Shown here: in pieces, positions 8,698-16,877 of the stretch
Layout: each line of letters opens with the position of its first letter
Position numbering within the stretch: the first letter of the stretch is position 1
DNA from: Amycolatopsis sp. CA-126428
GTDB lineage: Bacteria > Actinomycetota > Actinomycetes > Mycobacteriales > Pseudonocardiaceae
Direction: 5' to 3'
DNA length: 64,000 nucleotides
Assembly (NCBI RefSeq): GCF_002904335.1
Contig: NZ_PPHF01000070.1
Coordinates: 91,434 to 155,433 of the forward strand
Made by a program: the position numbers and the translations under genes
Notes under the pieces: generated by a model
Told to the model about the DNA's origin: nothing
Seen by the model: only the letters and a program-made list of their open reading frames with translations
Databases searched by the model: none

Positions 8698-9266
8698 GCG
8701 GCGCGACGAAGCAGAAGCTCTTCGAGGCGACGCTGGAGCTCTCGAAGAGCCGGGGCCTGGTGGGCCTGACGGTCGACGACATCGCGGCGGCGGCGGGCGT
8801 CGCGAAGGGCACGGTGTACTACAACTTCGGGTCGAAGGACGGCCTGGTCGACGCGTTGCTGCGCTACGGCGTGGACATGCTGGCCGGCCGGCTGCGCTCG
8901 GCGGTGTCCGACGGGGATCCGCTGGACGTGATCGAGGCGCAGGTCGACACGACGCTGGAGTTCATCGCGCAGTATCCGGGGTTCTCCCAGATCCTGGTGA
9001 GCGAGCTGTGGCGGACGCCGGGCCAGTGGCACGGGACGTTGTCGTTGCTGCGCGAGGAAATCATCTCGATCGTGAAGCAGCAGTTGTCGCGGCTGGAGGA
9101 GGCGGGCCGGTTGCCGGAGGGCGTCGAGATCCCGACGGCGGCGGCCGGGTTGTTCGGCACGATGCTGGTGGTCGCGCTGGACTGGCAGGTGTTCGGGCCG
9201 CAGCGGACCCGGGCCGAGGTGCGCGACGCGGTGATGGTGCTGATCCGCGGCCTGGGCCGCCGCTAG
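8694..9266 (+). CDS. TetR/AcrR family regulator, likely autorepressor of the YhgE operon
   Basis: A 190-residue TetR protein with a standard helix-turn-helix (LTVDDIAAAAGVAKGTVYYNFGSKDGL) and a TetR_C-type ligand domain. The GTG start overlaps the YhgE stop (GTGA), making it the third gene of the operon that begins at 6077. The perfect palindrome at 6030-6055 is its probable binding site. Its stop codon overlaps the stop of the convergent AraC gene. Confidence 0.9.
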   Translation: MSGATKQKLFEATLELSKSRGLVGLTVDDIAAAAGVAKGTVYYNFGSKDGLVDALLRYGVDMLAGRLRSAVSDGDPLDVIEAQVDTTLEFIAQYPGFSQILVSELWRTPGQWHGTLSLLREEIISIVKQQLSRLEEAGRLPEGVEIPTAAAGLFGTMLVVALDWQVFGPQRTRAEVRDAVMVLIRGLGRR

Positions 9267-10006
9267 CCGGCGGCGCGCGCCTTCGCGCGGTACCGGCCCG
9301 GGGTCTGGCCGACGAGGTCGGTGAAGGCGTCGATGAAACTGGTCGGGTTCGCCCAGCCCAGCCGGATCGCCGTGTCGGTGACCGAGGTGCCTTCGCCGAG
9401 TTCGAGCACGGCTCGCTGGATGCGCAGCAGCGTGCGCCACTGGTGGAAGCTCATCGACAGTTCGCTACCGAACAGCCGGCTGAGCGTCCGCTCGCCCGAA
9501 CCGGTCCGGTGCCCCAGCTCGGCCAGGGTCGCCGGGCTCGCCGGGTCGGCGTGCAGCAGGTCGGTGACGGCCTTGAGGCGGGGGTCGCGCGGCTCCGGGA
9601 GGCGCAGGGGCTCCCGCGGGGCGCGGTCGAGCTCGGTGAGGACGACCTCGAGCAGCAGCCGGGCCCGCGGGCTGCCGGCCGGTTCGTGGTCGCCGGTCAC
9701 CGCCAGGTAGGCCTCGCGCAGCAGCGCGCTGGCCGTGAACACCGAGGGTTGCTCAGGCAGCCGCCGGGCCGGCCCCGCCGGGACCTCGAGCAGCCGGACG
9801 ACGGTCACGCCGTGCGCGCGGCTGCCGTGCAGGTGGAACGGGGGCACCCAGGTGATGCGGTTCGCCGGCGCCACCCAGGTGCCGGCCCGGGTCGTGGTGA
9901 CCAGTGCCCCGGAAGCGGCGTACCTGAGCTGCCCGAAGTCGTGGGAGTGCGGGGGAACGTCCTCTCCGTGGGCCAAGGGCGGGCACCCGGCCACCGACTC
10001 GATCAT
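9263..10006 (-). CDS. AraC family transcriptional regulator with N-terminal cupin
   Basis: A 247-residue regulator. A cupin-type sensor occupies residues 1-90 (HSHDFGQLRYAASG, FHLHGSRAHG). Two helix-turn-helix units follow at about 145-245, ending in the AraC signature (TAIRLGWANPTSFIDAFTDLVGQTPGRYR). It is divergent from the oxidoreductase gene at 10092, its most likely target (inference from position). Confidence 0.9.
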   Translation of the reverse strand: MIESVAGCPPLAHGEDVPPHSHDFGQLRYAASGALVTTTRAGTWVAPANRITWVPPFHLHGSRAHGVTVVRLLEVPAGPARRLPEQPSVFTASALLREAYLAVTGDHEPAGSPRARLLLEVVLTELDRAPREPLRLPEPRDPRLKAVTDLLHADPASPATLAELGHRTGSGERTLSRLFGSELSMSFHQWRTLLRIQRAVLELGEGTSVTDTAIRLGWANPTSFIDAFTDLVGQTPGRYRAKARAAG

Positions 10007-10091
10007 GCCCCCACGATACGACGGCGGGTTTCCGGAATTTCCCGGCGGGACACCGGTGGTACGCCTGCGCCGCGGCGATCATCGTCGAGGC

Positions 10092-11018
10092 ATGCGAACG
10101 ATCACCCAGCACACGTTCGGCGGTCCCGAGGTCCTCACCATCGTGGACGCGCCGGAGCCCCGGCCCCTGCCGACCGAAGTCCTCGTCCGAGTCAAGGCGA
10201 TCGGGCTGAATCCTCTGGAACCGCGCCTGCGCGCGGGCGAGTTCCCGCTGCTCGGCCCGCCGCCGTTCGTCCTCGGCTGGGACGTCAGCGGCGTGGTCGA
10301 GGAGGCGCAGACGTGGCGGTTCCGGCCCGGCGACGAGGTGTTCGGGATGCCGCTGTTCCCGAGGGTGGCCGGCGCGTACGCCGAGTTCGTGGCCGCACCG
10401 GCCCTGCACCTGGCCCGCAAACCCGCGTCGCTCTCCCACGTCGAGGCGGCGGCGTTGCCGATCGTCGGCCTGACGGCGTGGCAAGGTCTCGTCGATGTCG
10501 GCGGCGTGACCGAGGGCGACCGGGTGCTGATCCACGGCGGTGGCGGCGGCGTCGGCCACGTCGCGATCCAGCTCGCGAAGGCGCGCGGCGCGCACGTGAT
10601 CACCACCGCCGGCGGGAGCAAACGGGCCTTCGTCGAGGGGCTCGGCGCCGACGAGGTCGTCGACTACGCGGAGGCGGACTTCACAGAGGTGATCGGCGAC
10701 GTCGACCTGGTGCTCGACACCATCGGCGGCGACACCGCGTTGCGCTCGCTCGACGTGCTCCGCCCGGGAGGTCACCTCGTGACGGCGGTCGCCGAGGAGG
10801 ACACGGAGCTCATCGCGAAGTTCGAGACGGCCGGCCGGCGCTTCAGCGGCCTGGCGCTCGACCCCGATCCGGTTGCGCTGCAAGGCCTCGTGGACCTGGT
10901 CGACGAGGGCAAGCTGCGGGTGCACGTGGCGGAGACGTTCCCGTTCGAGCGCATCGCCGACGCACACCGGCTGATCGAGAGCGGTCACCTTCAGGGCAAG
11001 GTGGTCCTGACGGTGTGA
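10092..11018 (+). CDS. NADP-dependent quinone-oxidoreductase-like MDR protein
   Basis: A 308-residue zinc-independent medium-chain dehydrogenase/reductase. An N-terminal GroES-like domain is followed by a Rossmann domain with LIHGGGGGVGHVAIQLAKARGA, the NAD(P)-binding glycine motif of the quinone oxidoreductase group. The catalytic-zinc Cys/His set is absent, as expected for this branch. The ATG is divergent from the AraC gene, 85 bases away. Substrate is likely a quinone or enone, but this cannot be read from the sequence. Confidence 0.88.
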   Translation: MRTITQHTFGGPEVLTIVDAPEPRPLPTEVLVRVKAIGLNPLEPRLRAGEFPLLGPPPFVLGWDVSGVVEEAQTWRFRPGDEVFGMPLFPRVAGAYAEFVAAPALHLARKPASLSHVEAAALPIVGLTAWQGLVDVGGVTEGDRVLIHGGGGGVGHVAIQLAKARGAHVITTAGGSKRAFVEGLGADEVVDYAEADFTEVIGDVDLVLDTIGGDTALRSLDVLRPGGHLVTAVAEEDTELIAKFETAGRRFSGLALDPDPVALQGLVDLVDEGKLRVHVAETFPFERIADAHRLIESGHLQGKVVLTV

Positions 11019-11160
11019 TCCTTCAGCCGCGGCCCGCGGGGGCGCCCCCCGTTATCCACGCTACCAGCCGACACCGACAATTCCGGGCGCCGGAAAGCGC
11101 TCGGCCGCAGGGGCGCCCCCGGTTTCCCCATCACCGCCGGGCACCGGCAATTCCGGCGCA

Positions 11161-11265
11161 GCGAACCGACCGCCCAGGTACGCCAACCGACCCACCGGAT
11201 ACGCGAACCGACCGCCCAGGTACGCCAACCGACCCGCTGGGTACGCGAACCGGCCATCCGGGCAC
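11161..11265. repeat. Five tandem copies of a 21-bp repeat
   Basis: Units start at 11161, 11182, 11203, 11224 and 11245. The consensus is close to GCGAACCGACCGCCCAGGTA plus C; units 1 and 3 are identical and the others differ at a few positions. The array lies between the oxidoreductase and the protease-like gene. Because 21 is a multiple of three it keeps all frames open and gives repetitive peptides on both strands, but no start, ribosome binding site or family supports a gene there. Confidence 0.85.
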
Positions 11266-11285
11266 GCGAGCCCGGGAAAGGCTGG

Positions 11286-12887
11286 TCAGCCGCGGTCCTC
11301 GATGCGGGCCCGGACGGCCGCCGCGTAGGTGTCGACCGCGGTGGCCGCGGCCGTCAGCTCGCAGGGGCCGTCGATCAGGAGCCTCTTCGCCGGGGTGTAC
11401 GCCTGCTCGATCTCCGGGTCGCCGACCAGCCCGTGCTCGCGGGCCAGCTCGAGGTCACCCGCCAGGCGGGTGCGCAGCTCCTCGCGGCGGGCGACCAGCC
11501 CGTCGAGGACCGCGCGCTGGCGGCGGCCGTCCTCCACCGCCGGGGCCACCGCGTGCTCGTGGCTGTCGATGTGGCGCTCGACCCACTCCGCGTCGCCGTC
11601 CACCTCGGCCGACCGCAGCTGCTTCAGCGCGCCCTTCAGCCGCTGCGCGCGTGCCGGAAGCATGGCGACGCCCGTGAAGCGGGTCGCCACGCGCAGCTGG
11701 TAGGCCTCGATCTCCGCCAGCTCCGCCACCGCCTGGGTGAGCACCTCCAGGCGGCCGGCGAGGTCGTCCGGCGCCGGGCGGGCCTGGCCGGTGCTCGCCC
11801 GGACCGCCGCGACCCCGGGCGAGGACTGCTCCCGGAAGCCGAGCAGCAGGCGGAGACCCAGCTCGGCCGCGCGGCCGGCCAGCGGGGCGAGCACCTCGCC
11901 GACGAGCCGGTCGGGCTCCGCCGAGTCGTCGATCCCGTCGACGACCAGGGTCCGGCCCGCGACGCCGGTGGTGAGCCGGTCGGCGATGCGGTGGCGGACG
12001 GCGTCCGCGGTGCGGCCGGTCGCGTCGACCGCGAGGTCCACGCTGCCGGGCGGCGGCGTCTCGCCGAGCGCCGGCGGCAGGCCGGGCACACCGAGGGAAC
12101 GTTCCCGGTCGGCGAGCACGATCCCGAACCGCAACGCCGCGGCGACCGGCGAGCCGGCCTCGCCGGTGTCGACGACCCAGACCGTGCCCGGCTCGGCCTT
12201 GGCGAACCAGTCGGCGACGCGCTGCACGAAGGAGACGTCGACGGCCTCGCCGACCGGGCGCGAGAAGCTCGCGTCGACGGCCGGGCTGCCGGACGTCCAG
12301 ATGCTCAGCTGGGGCAGGTGCCCGAGCATGGTCTCGACCGGCACCATCCAGGTGCCCGTGTCCTTGCCGACGACCATGCCGACGACGTGGCCGGTCGCCT
12401 CGTCGATCACCGCCGTGCCCCCGAAACCGGGGCCGAGCGGTTCGGCTTCGGCGGTGCGGAAGAGGCGGACCCACTCGCCGCCGGTCTGCTCCGGGCCGCC
12501 GAGCCGGGCGAGGGTCCAGCGGCCGACCGAGCCGGGCGGGAACCCGAACGCGCGGACGAGCTGGTGCTCGCCGAGGGGCATGCGGTGCAGCGGGGCGCGG
12601 AACACGCGGGATTCGGGGCGTTCCAGGCGCAGCAGGGCGAGATCGCCGTGACCGCCGCCGTCGGAGGGCACCCAGCAGCCTTCGACGACGGTCGCCGTGG
12701 CGGGCATGGCCTCGGCCAAGCCGACGAAGTCGACGCTCAACGCCGAGCGCGGGCCGCCGGCGGTCTCGACGACGTGCGCGCTCGTGAGCACGTGGTACTC
12801 GTCCAGTACCGTGCCCGCACCACACACCCGGCCGAGTTCGTCGTGCAACCGGACCCGCCAGCGTCGTCGTTCACGCTCGAACCCCAT
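11286..12887 (-). CDS. Trypsin-like serine protease fold protein, probably catalytically dead
   Basis: A 533-residue protein. The N-terminal 200 residues are a chymotrypsin-fold domain with His38 (HVLTSAHVV) and Asp82 (GDLALLRL). The position of the catalytic serine reads G-F-G-G-T (154-158) instead of G-N/D-S-G, so the nucleophile appears lost. Residues 230-360 resemble a TRADD/effector-associated P-loop-free region (WVVDTGEAGS; TLVVDGIDD), and the last 170 residues are helical, probably coiled coil. Such trypsin plus effector-domain proteins occur in actinobacterial signalling or conflict systems. The start at 12887 is preferred to 12980 because the upstream part lacks family-like sequence. 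Confidence 0.7.
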   Translation of the reverse strand: MGFERERRRWRVRLHDELGRVCGAGTVLDEYHVLTSAHVVETAGGPRSALSVDFVGLAEAMPATATVVEGCWVPSDGGGHGDLALLRLERPESRVFRAPLHRMPLGEHQLVRAFGFPPGSVGRWTLARLGGPEQTGGEWVRLFRTAEAEPLGPGFGGTAVIDEATGHVVGMVVGKDTGTWMVPVETMLGHLPQLSIWTSGSPAVDASFSRPVGEAVDVSFVQRVADWFAKAEPGTVWVVDTGEAGSPVAAALRFGIVLADRERSLGVPGLPPALGETPPPGSVDLAVDATGRTADAVRHRIADRLTTGVAGRTLVVDGIDDSAEPDRLVGEVLAPLAGRAAELGLRLLLGFREQSSPGVAAVRASTGQARPAPDDLAGRLEVLTQAVAELAEIEAYQLRVATRFTGVAMLPARAQRLKGALKQLRSAEVDGDAEWVERHIDSHEHAVAPAVEDGRRQRAVLDGLVARREELRTRLAGDLELAREHGLVGDPEIEQAYTPAKRLLIDGPCELTAAATAVDTYAAAVRARIEDRG

Positions 12888-12989
12888 TCGGCGGACCCTA
12901 CGCCGTGATCGCCACGCGTTGGCGCCGACCTCCCTACCCAGCGGTAATGGCTCACCCGAACGGAGTCCTCCGTTCGGCACAACGCGCGT

Positions 12990-13517
12990 TCAGAAGCGGC
13001 CGAACACCCGGCTGCCGGGCGCGGCCGGGTCGTCGCCGGCCCAGAACTCGAACCAGTGCCCGGTGAACTCCTCGCGGGAGAGGCGGCCGTCGCCGTCGGA
13101 GTCGAGGAGGGCGAAGACGTCGTCGGACGGCGTGCCGACGCCGTTCCAGGCCGCGATGAGGCGCTCGTACTCGGCGGCGGAGATGACGCCGTCGCCGTTT
13201 TCGTCGACGGCCTCGAACATCGCCTCGGCCGTCCCGGTGACGGCGCCCGGCATGGCCGGGAGTTCGTCGACGACCTGGAGCACCTGGTCGAGGCTGACCC
13301 GGCCGCCGCCGCCCGCGGCGTCGTCGAGGGTCGCCCACCAGCCCATCATGACGGCGGCGAGCTTCTGCCCGGCCGGCGTGCTCGCGTCGGTGCCGCGCAG
13401 GTCGAGCCACCTCGCGGTGAGCGCCCGGAAGTCGGCTTCGGTCAGGAAGCCGTCGCCGTCGGTGTCCATGGCGCCGAAGACGCCGGAGATCTTGCGCCGC
13501 TGGAAGTCACTGGCCAT
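12990..13517 (-). CDS. Calerythrin-like EF-hand calcium-binding protein
   Basis: A 175-residue protein with canonical EF-hand loops DTDGDGFLTEAD, DENGDGVISAAE and DSDGDGRLSREE at about residues 18-29, 114-125 and 149-160. The second of the four hands is degenerate (around DDAAGGGGRVS). This matches calerythrin of Saccharopolyspora erythraea and sarcoplasmic calcium-binding proteins in length and layout. Probably a cytosolic calcium buffer or sensor. The ATG at 13517 was chosen over an ATG five codons upstream. Confidence 0.88.
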   Translation of the reverse strand: MASDFQRRKISGVFGAMDTDGDGFLTEADFRALTARWLDLRGTDASTPAGQKLAAVMMGWWATLDDAAGGGGRVSLDQVLQVVDELPAMPGAVTGTAEAMFEAVDENGDGVISAAEYERLIAAWNGVGTPSDDVFALLDSDGDGRLSREEFTGHWFEFWAGDDPAAPGSRVFGRF

Positions 13518-13618
13518 GGCGCCCAGCATCGCCGCGGCGCGGCACGCCCGACGACGGCCGCCCGAGTACTTCGGCGCCACGACCCAGTGATCCGGGCCGT
13601 GACACCGCGTAACCGGAC

Positions 13619-16360
13619 TCAGTGCGCGGCTTCGTTCCAGGACCGGCCGTAGCCGACCGAAACCTCGAGCGGCACGGCCAGGGCGTACGCCGAGCCCATG
13701 CCCTCTCGCACCAGCTTCTCCAGCTGCTCCTTCTCGCCGTCGGCGACTTCCAGGACCAGTTCGTCGTGGACCTGCAGCAGGATCCGGCTCTTCAGCTTCG
13801 CCTCGACCAGCGCGCGGTGGACGTTGAGCATCGCGACCTTGATGATGTCGGCCGCGCTGCCCTGGATCGGGGCGTTCAGCGCCATCCGCTCGGCCATCTC
13901 GCGGCGCTGGCGGTTGTCGCTGTTGAGGTCCGGCAGGTAGCGGCGGCGGCCGAAGACCGTCTCGGTGTACCCGTTCTTCGCCGCGACGCCGACGACCGAG
14001 TGGAGGTAGTCGCTGATCCCGCCGAAGCGGGTGAAGTACGCCTCCATCTGCTCCTTGGCTTCTTCGGTGGAGATCCGCAGCTGCTGCGAGAGCCCGTACG
14101 CGGACAGCCCGTACGCGAGCCCGTACGACATCGCCTTGACGCGGTAGCGCAGCTCCGGCGTGATCTCCTCCGGCGGCATCGAGAACGCCCGCGACGCGAC
14201 GAACGTGTGCAGGTCCTCGCCGCTGTTGAACGCCTCGATGAGGCCCTCGTCCTGCGACAGGTGCGCCATGATCCGCATCTCGATCTGGCTGTAGTCCGCG
14301 GTCATCAGCTCGCTGTAGCCCTCGCCGACGACGAAGGCGTCGCGGATGCGGCGGCCTTCTTCGGTGCGGACCGGGATGTTCTGCAGGTTCGGCTCGGTCG
14401 AGGACAGCCGCCCGGTGGCCGCGATCGTCTGCAGCAGCGTGGTGTGGATGCGCCCGTCGTCGGCGACCGACTTGATCAGGCCCTCGACGGTCGTGCGCAG
14501 CTTCGTCGCGTCCCGGTGCTCCAGCATGTGCTGCAGGAACGGGTGCTCGGTCTTCTCGAACAGGCCCTGCAGCGCCTCGGCGTCGGTGGTGTAGCCGGTC
14601 TTGGTGCGCTTGGTCTTCGGCATGCCGAGCTCGTCGAACAGCACGACCTGCAGCTGCTTCGGCGAGCCGAGGTTGATCTGCTTGCCGATCACCGCGTACG
14701 CCTCTTCGGCGGCCTGGGTGACGCGCGAAAGGTAGTGCGCTTCGAGGGTGGTCAGCTGCTCGAGGTCGACGGCGACGCCGGCGATCTCCAGCTCGGTGAT
14801 CACCTCCAGCAGCGGCAGCTCCAGCTCGGTGAGCAGCTTCGCGCCGCCGATCTGCTCGAGCTCCTTGTCGAGCGCGCCGGCCAGCTCGAAGATCGCGCGG
14901 GCCTTGACCAGCTCGTCCTGGATCTCCTTCTGCTCCAGGCCTTCCACGCCGCCGTCGAGCAGCGACAGCTGCCCGTCGCCGCCGTCGGTCTCCGAGCGCA
15001 GCTCGCGGTGCAGGTAGCGCAGCGCGAGGTCGTCCAGCTCGAAGGTGCGCTGCCCGGGCCGCACGAGGTAGGCGGCCAGCGCGGTGTCCATGGCGAGCCC
15101 GGCGACGGTCCAGCCGCGGACGCGGATCGCGTGCAGCGGAACCTTGAGGTCGTGGCCGATCTTGCGGATGGCCGGGTCGGCCAGCCAGGCGGCGAACGCC
15201 GCGTCGTCGGCCTGGTCCATCGCCGTGACGTCGACGTACGCGCCTTCGCCGTCGGCCGTCGCGAAGGCGATCGCACGCAGGTCGGACCGGACCGACGTGC
15301 CCACCGCGCGGAAGGACAGGGCCACCGGCTCGCCGGCGCCCGCGTGCGCGGTCAGCCACGCGCCCAGCGCACCGGGCTCGAGCGCGGCACCCGAGACCTC
15401 GAAGCCTTCGTCGGCCTCCGGTTCGGCACTTTGCAGCGTCGCGAACAGCCTGTCGCGCAGGACGCGGAACTCCAGCTCGTCGAACAGCGCGTGCACCGCC
15501 TCGCGATCCCACGGGCGCAGTTCCAGCCCGGACGGCGCGACCTCCAGCTCGACGTCGCGGATCAGCTCGGTCAGCTGGCGGTTGAGCTGGACCGCGGACA
15601 GGTTCGCCCGCAGCGCGTCCCCGACCTTGCCCTTGACCTCGTCGACCCGGTCGATCAGGTCGTCGAGCGAGCCGAACTGCTTGATCCACTTGGCCGCGGT
15701 CTTCTCGCCGACGCCCGGGATGCTCGGCAGGTTGTCGGAGGGGTCGCCGCGCAGCGCGGCGAAGTCCGGGTACTGCCGCGGAGTGAGCCCGTACTTCTCC
15801 TCGACCGCACCCGGGGTGAACCGGGTCATCTCCGAGACGCCGCGCTTCGGGTACAGCACGGTGACCTGCTCGTTGACCAGCTGCAGCGCGTCGCGGTCGC
15901 CGGTACAGATGAGGACGTCGAAGCCGTCGGCCACCGCCTGCGTCGTGAGCGTGGCGATGATGTCGTCGGCTTCGAAGTTCTCCTTCACCAGCGACGGGAT
16001 GCCGAGCACGTCGAGGACCTCCTTGACCAGGTCCACCTGGCCGCGGAACTCGTCCGGCGTCGCGCTGCGGTTCGCCTTGTAGTCGGCGTAGGTCTCCGAG
16101 CGGAACGTCTTGCGCGAGAGGTCGAACGCCACCGCGAGGTGGGTCGGCGCTTCGTCGCGCAGGAGGTTGATGAGCATCGAGGTGAAGCCGAACACCGCGT
16201 TCGTGACCTGACCGGTCTTCGTCTTGAAGTTCTCCGCGGGCAGGGCGAAGAACGCGCGGTAGGCCATGGAATGACCGTCGATCAGCAGCAGCTTCGGCCG
16301 CTCGGCGGTGGTGGTGGTTCCTGTGGCGTTGGCAACGGTCGTCTTCTCACTCGGGCTCAC
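13619..16360 (-). CDS. polA: DNA polymerase I
   Basis: A 913-residue Pol I. The 5'-3' exonuclease domain covers about 1-300 (LLLIDGHSMAYRAFFALP; FEADDIIATL; ICTGDRDALQLV; YPDFAALRGDPSDNLPSIPGVGEKTA). The middle 3'-5' exonuclease domain lacks the D-x-E of ExoI, so proofreading is probably absent, as in other actinobacteria. Polymerase motifs A (DYSQIEMRIMAH), B (RVKAMSYGLAYGLSAYG) and C (QVHDELVLEV) are intact. The GTG at 16360 has no Shine-Dalgarno, but a TAGACT -10 ends seven bases upstream, consistent with a leaderless mRNA. Repair and Okazaki-fragment processing role. Confidence 0.96.
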   Translation of the reverse strand: MSPSEKTTVANATGTTTTAERPKLLLIDGHSMAYRAFFALPAENFKTKTGQVTNAVFGFTSMLINLLRDEAPTHLAVAFDLSRKTFRSETYADYKANRSATPDEFRGQVDLVKEVLDVLGIPSLVKENFEADDIIATLTTQAVADGFDVLICTGDRDALQLVNEQVTVLYPKRGVSEMTRFTPGAVEEKYGLTPRQYPDFAALRGDPSDNLPSIPGVGEKTAAKWIKQFGSLDDLIDRVDEVKGKVGDALRANLSAVQLNRQLTELIRDVELEVAPSGLELRPWDREAVHALFDELEFRVLRDRLFATLQSAEPEADEGFEVSGAALEPGALGAWLTAHAGAGEPVALSFRAVGTSVRSDLRAIAFATADGEGAYVDVTAMDQADDAAFAAWLADPAIRKIGHDLKVPLHAIRVRGWTVAGLAMDTALAAYLVRPGQRTFELDDLALRYLHRELRSETDGGDGQLSLLDGGVEGLEQKEIQDELVKARAIFELAGALDKELEQIGGAKLLTELELPLLEVITELEIAGVAVDLEQLTTLEAHYLSRVTQAAEEAYAVIGKQINLGSPKQLQVVLFDELGMPKTKRTKTGYTTDAEALQGLFEKTEHPFLQHMLEHRDATKLRTTVEGLIKSVADDGRIHTTLLQTIAATGRLSSTEPNLQNIPVRTEEGRRIRDAFVVGEGYSELMTADYSQIEMRIMAHLSQDEGLIEAFNSGEDLHTFVASRAFSMPPEEITPELRYRVKAMSYGLAYGLSAYGLSQQLRISTEEAKEQMEAYFTRFGGISDYLHSVVGVAAKNGYTETVFGRRRYLPDLNSDNRQRREMAERMALNAPIQGSAADIIKVAMLNVHRALVEAKLKSRILLQVHDELVLEVADGEKEQLEKLVREGMGSAYALAVPLEVSVGYGRSWNEAAH

Positions 16361-16367
16361 GCGGCCG

Positions 16368-16373
16368 AGTCTA
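16368..16373 (-). promoter_or_regulatory. Putative -10 element of polA (leaderless)
   Basis: TAGACT on the minus strand, separated by seven bases from the GTG at 16358-16360. Transcription would begin at or next to the start codon. No good -35 is visible. Confidence 0.45.
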
Positions 16374-16422
16374 GGCTGAGGGTCCGACACTCTTACGTGT
16401 CGCATAGGAAGAGGAGCACTGC

Positions 16423-16872
16423 GTGACCGAACGCGCCGCCGAGTTCACCACTGCCGCGGTCGGAGAGTATGCGGGCATCGATCCGGCCGCCGCGGACCAG
16501 CAGCTGAACGACAAGGTCGGCATGAAGCTCCTGGAGGCCACCGCCGAACGCGTGGTCGGCACGATCCCGGTCGAGGGCAACCTCCAGCCGTACGGGCTGC
16601 TGCACGGCGGCGCCAACGCCGTGCTCGCCGAGGCGCTGGGTTCGACGGTCGCCGCGCTGAACGCGGGACCGGACCGCGCGGCGATGGGGCTGGAGCTGTC
16701 CTGCACGCACCACCGGGCCGTCCGGTCGGGCACCGTCACCGGCGTGGCGACGCCCCTGCACGTCGGCCGCGGCACGATCACCGCGGAGATCGTGCTGACC
16801 GACGACGAAGGCCGCCGCACCTGCACCGCGCGGCTCACCTGCGTGGTCCGGGACCGCCCGCCGGGCGCCTGA
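16423..16872 (+). CDS. PaaI-type hotdog-fold thioesterase
   Basis: A 149-residue acyl-CoA thioesterase of the PaaI/4HBT group. The signature LLHGGANAVLAEALGS holds the conserved HGG and the catalytic acidic residue. The GTG start has GAGGAG upstream. It is divergent from polA and followed six bases later by a LysR gene. Likely hydrolyses an aryl- or acyl-CoA; specificity cannot be read. Confidence 0.88.
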   Translation: MTERAAEFTTAAVGEYAGIDPAAADQQLNDKVGMKLLEATAERVVGTIPVEGNLQPYGLLHGGANAVLAEALGSTVAALNAGPDRAAMGLELSCTHHRAVRSGTVTGVATPLHVGRGTITAEIVLTDDEGRRTCTARLTCVVRDRPPGA

Positions 16873-16877
16873 ACCCC

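Noticed and set aside
10991..11257. Minus-strand open frame with a repeated Trp/Gly peptide
   Set aside because: The repetition comes from the 21-bp DNA array; no ribosome binding site or family supports translation.
9008..11677. An 889-codon plus-strand open frame across the TetR, AraC and oxidoreductase genes
   Set aside because: It is the out-of-frame shadow of three well-supported genes, with Arg/Gly/Pro-rich low-complexity translation and no domains.
13622..16426. A 934-codon plus-strand open frame opposite polA
   Set aside because: Antisense shadow of polA; the protein is compositionally biased (Val/Leu/Arg/Gln) with no motif.
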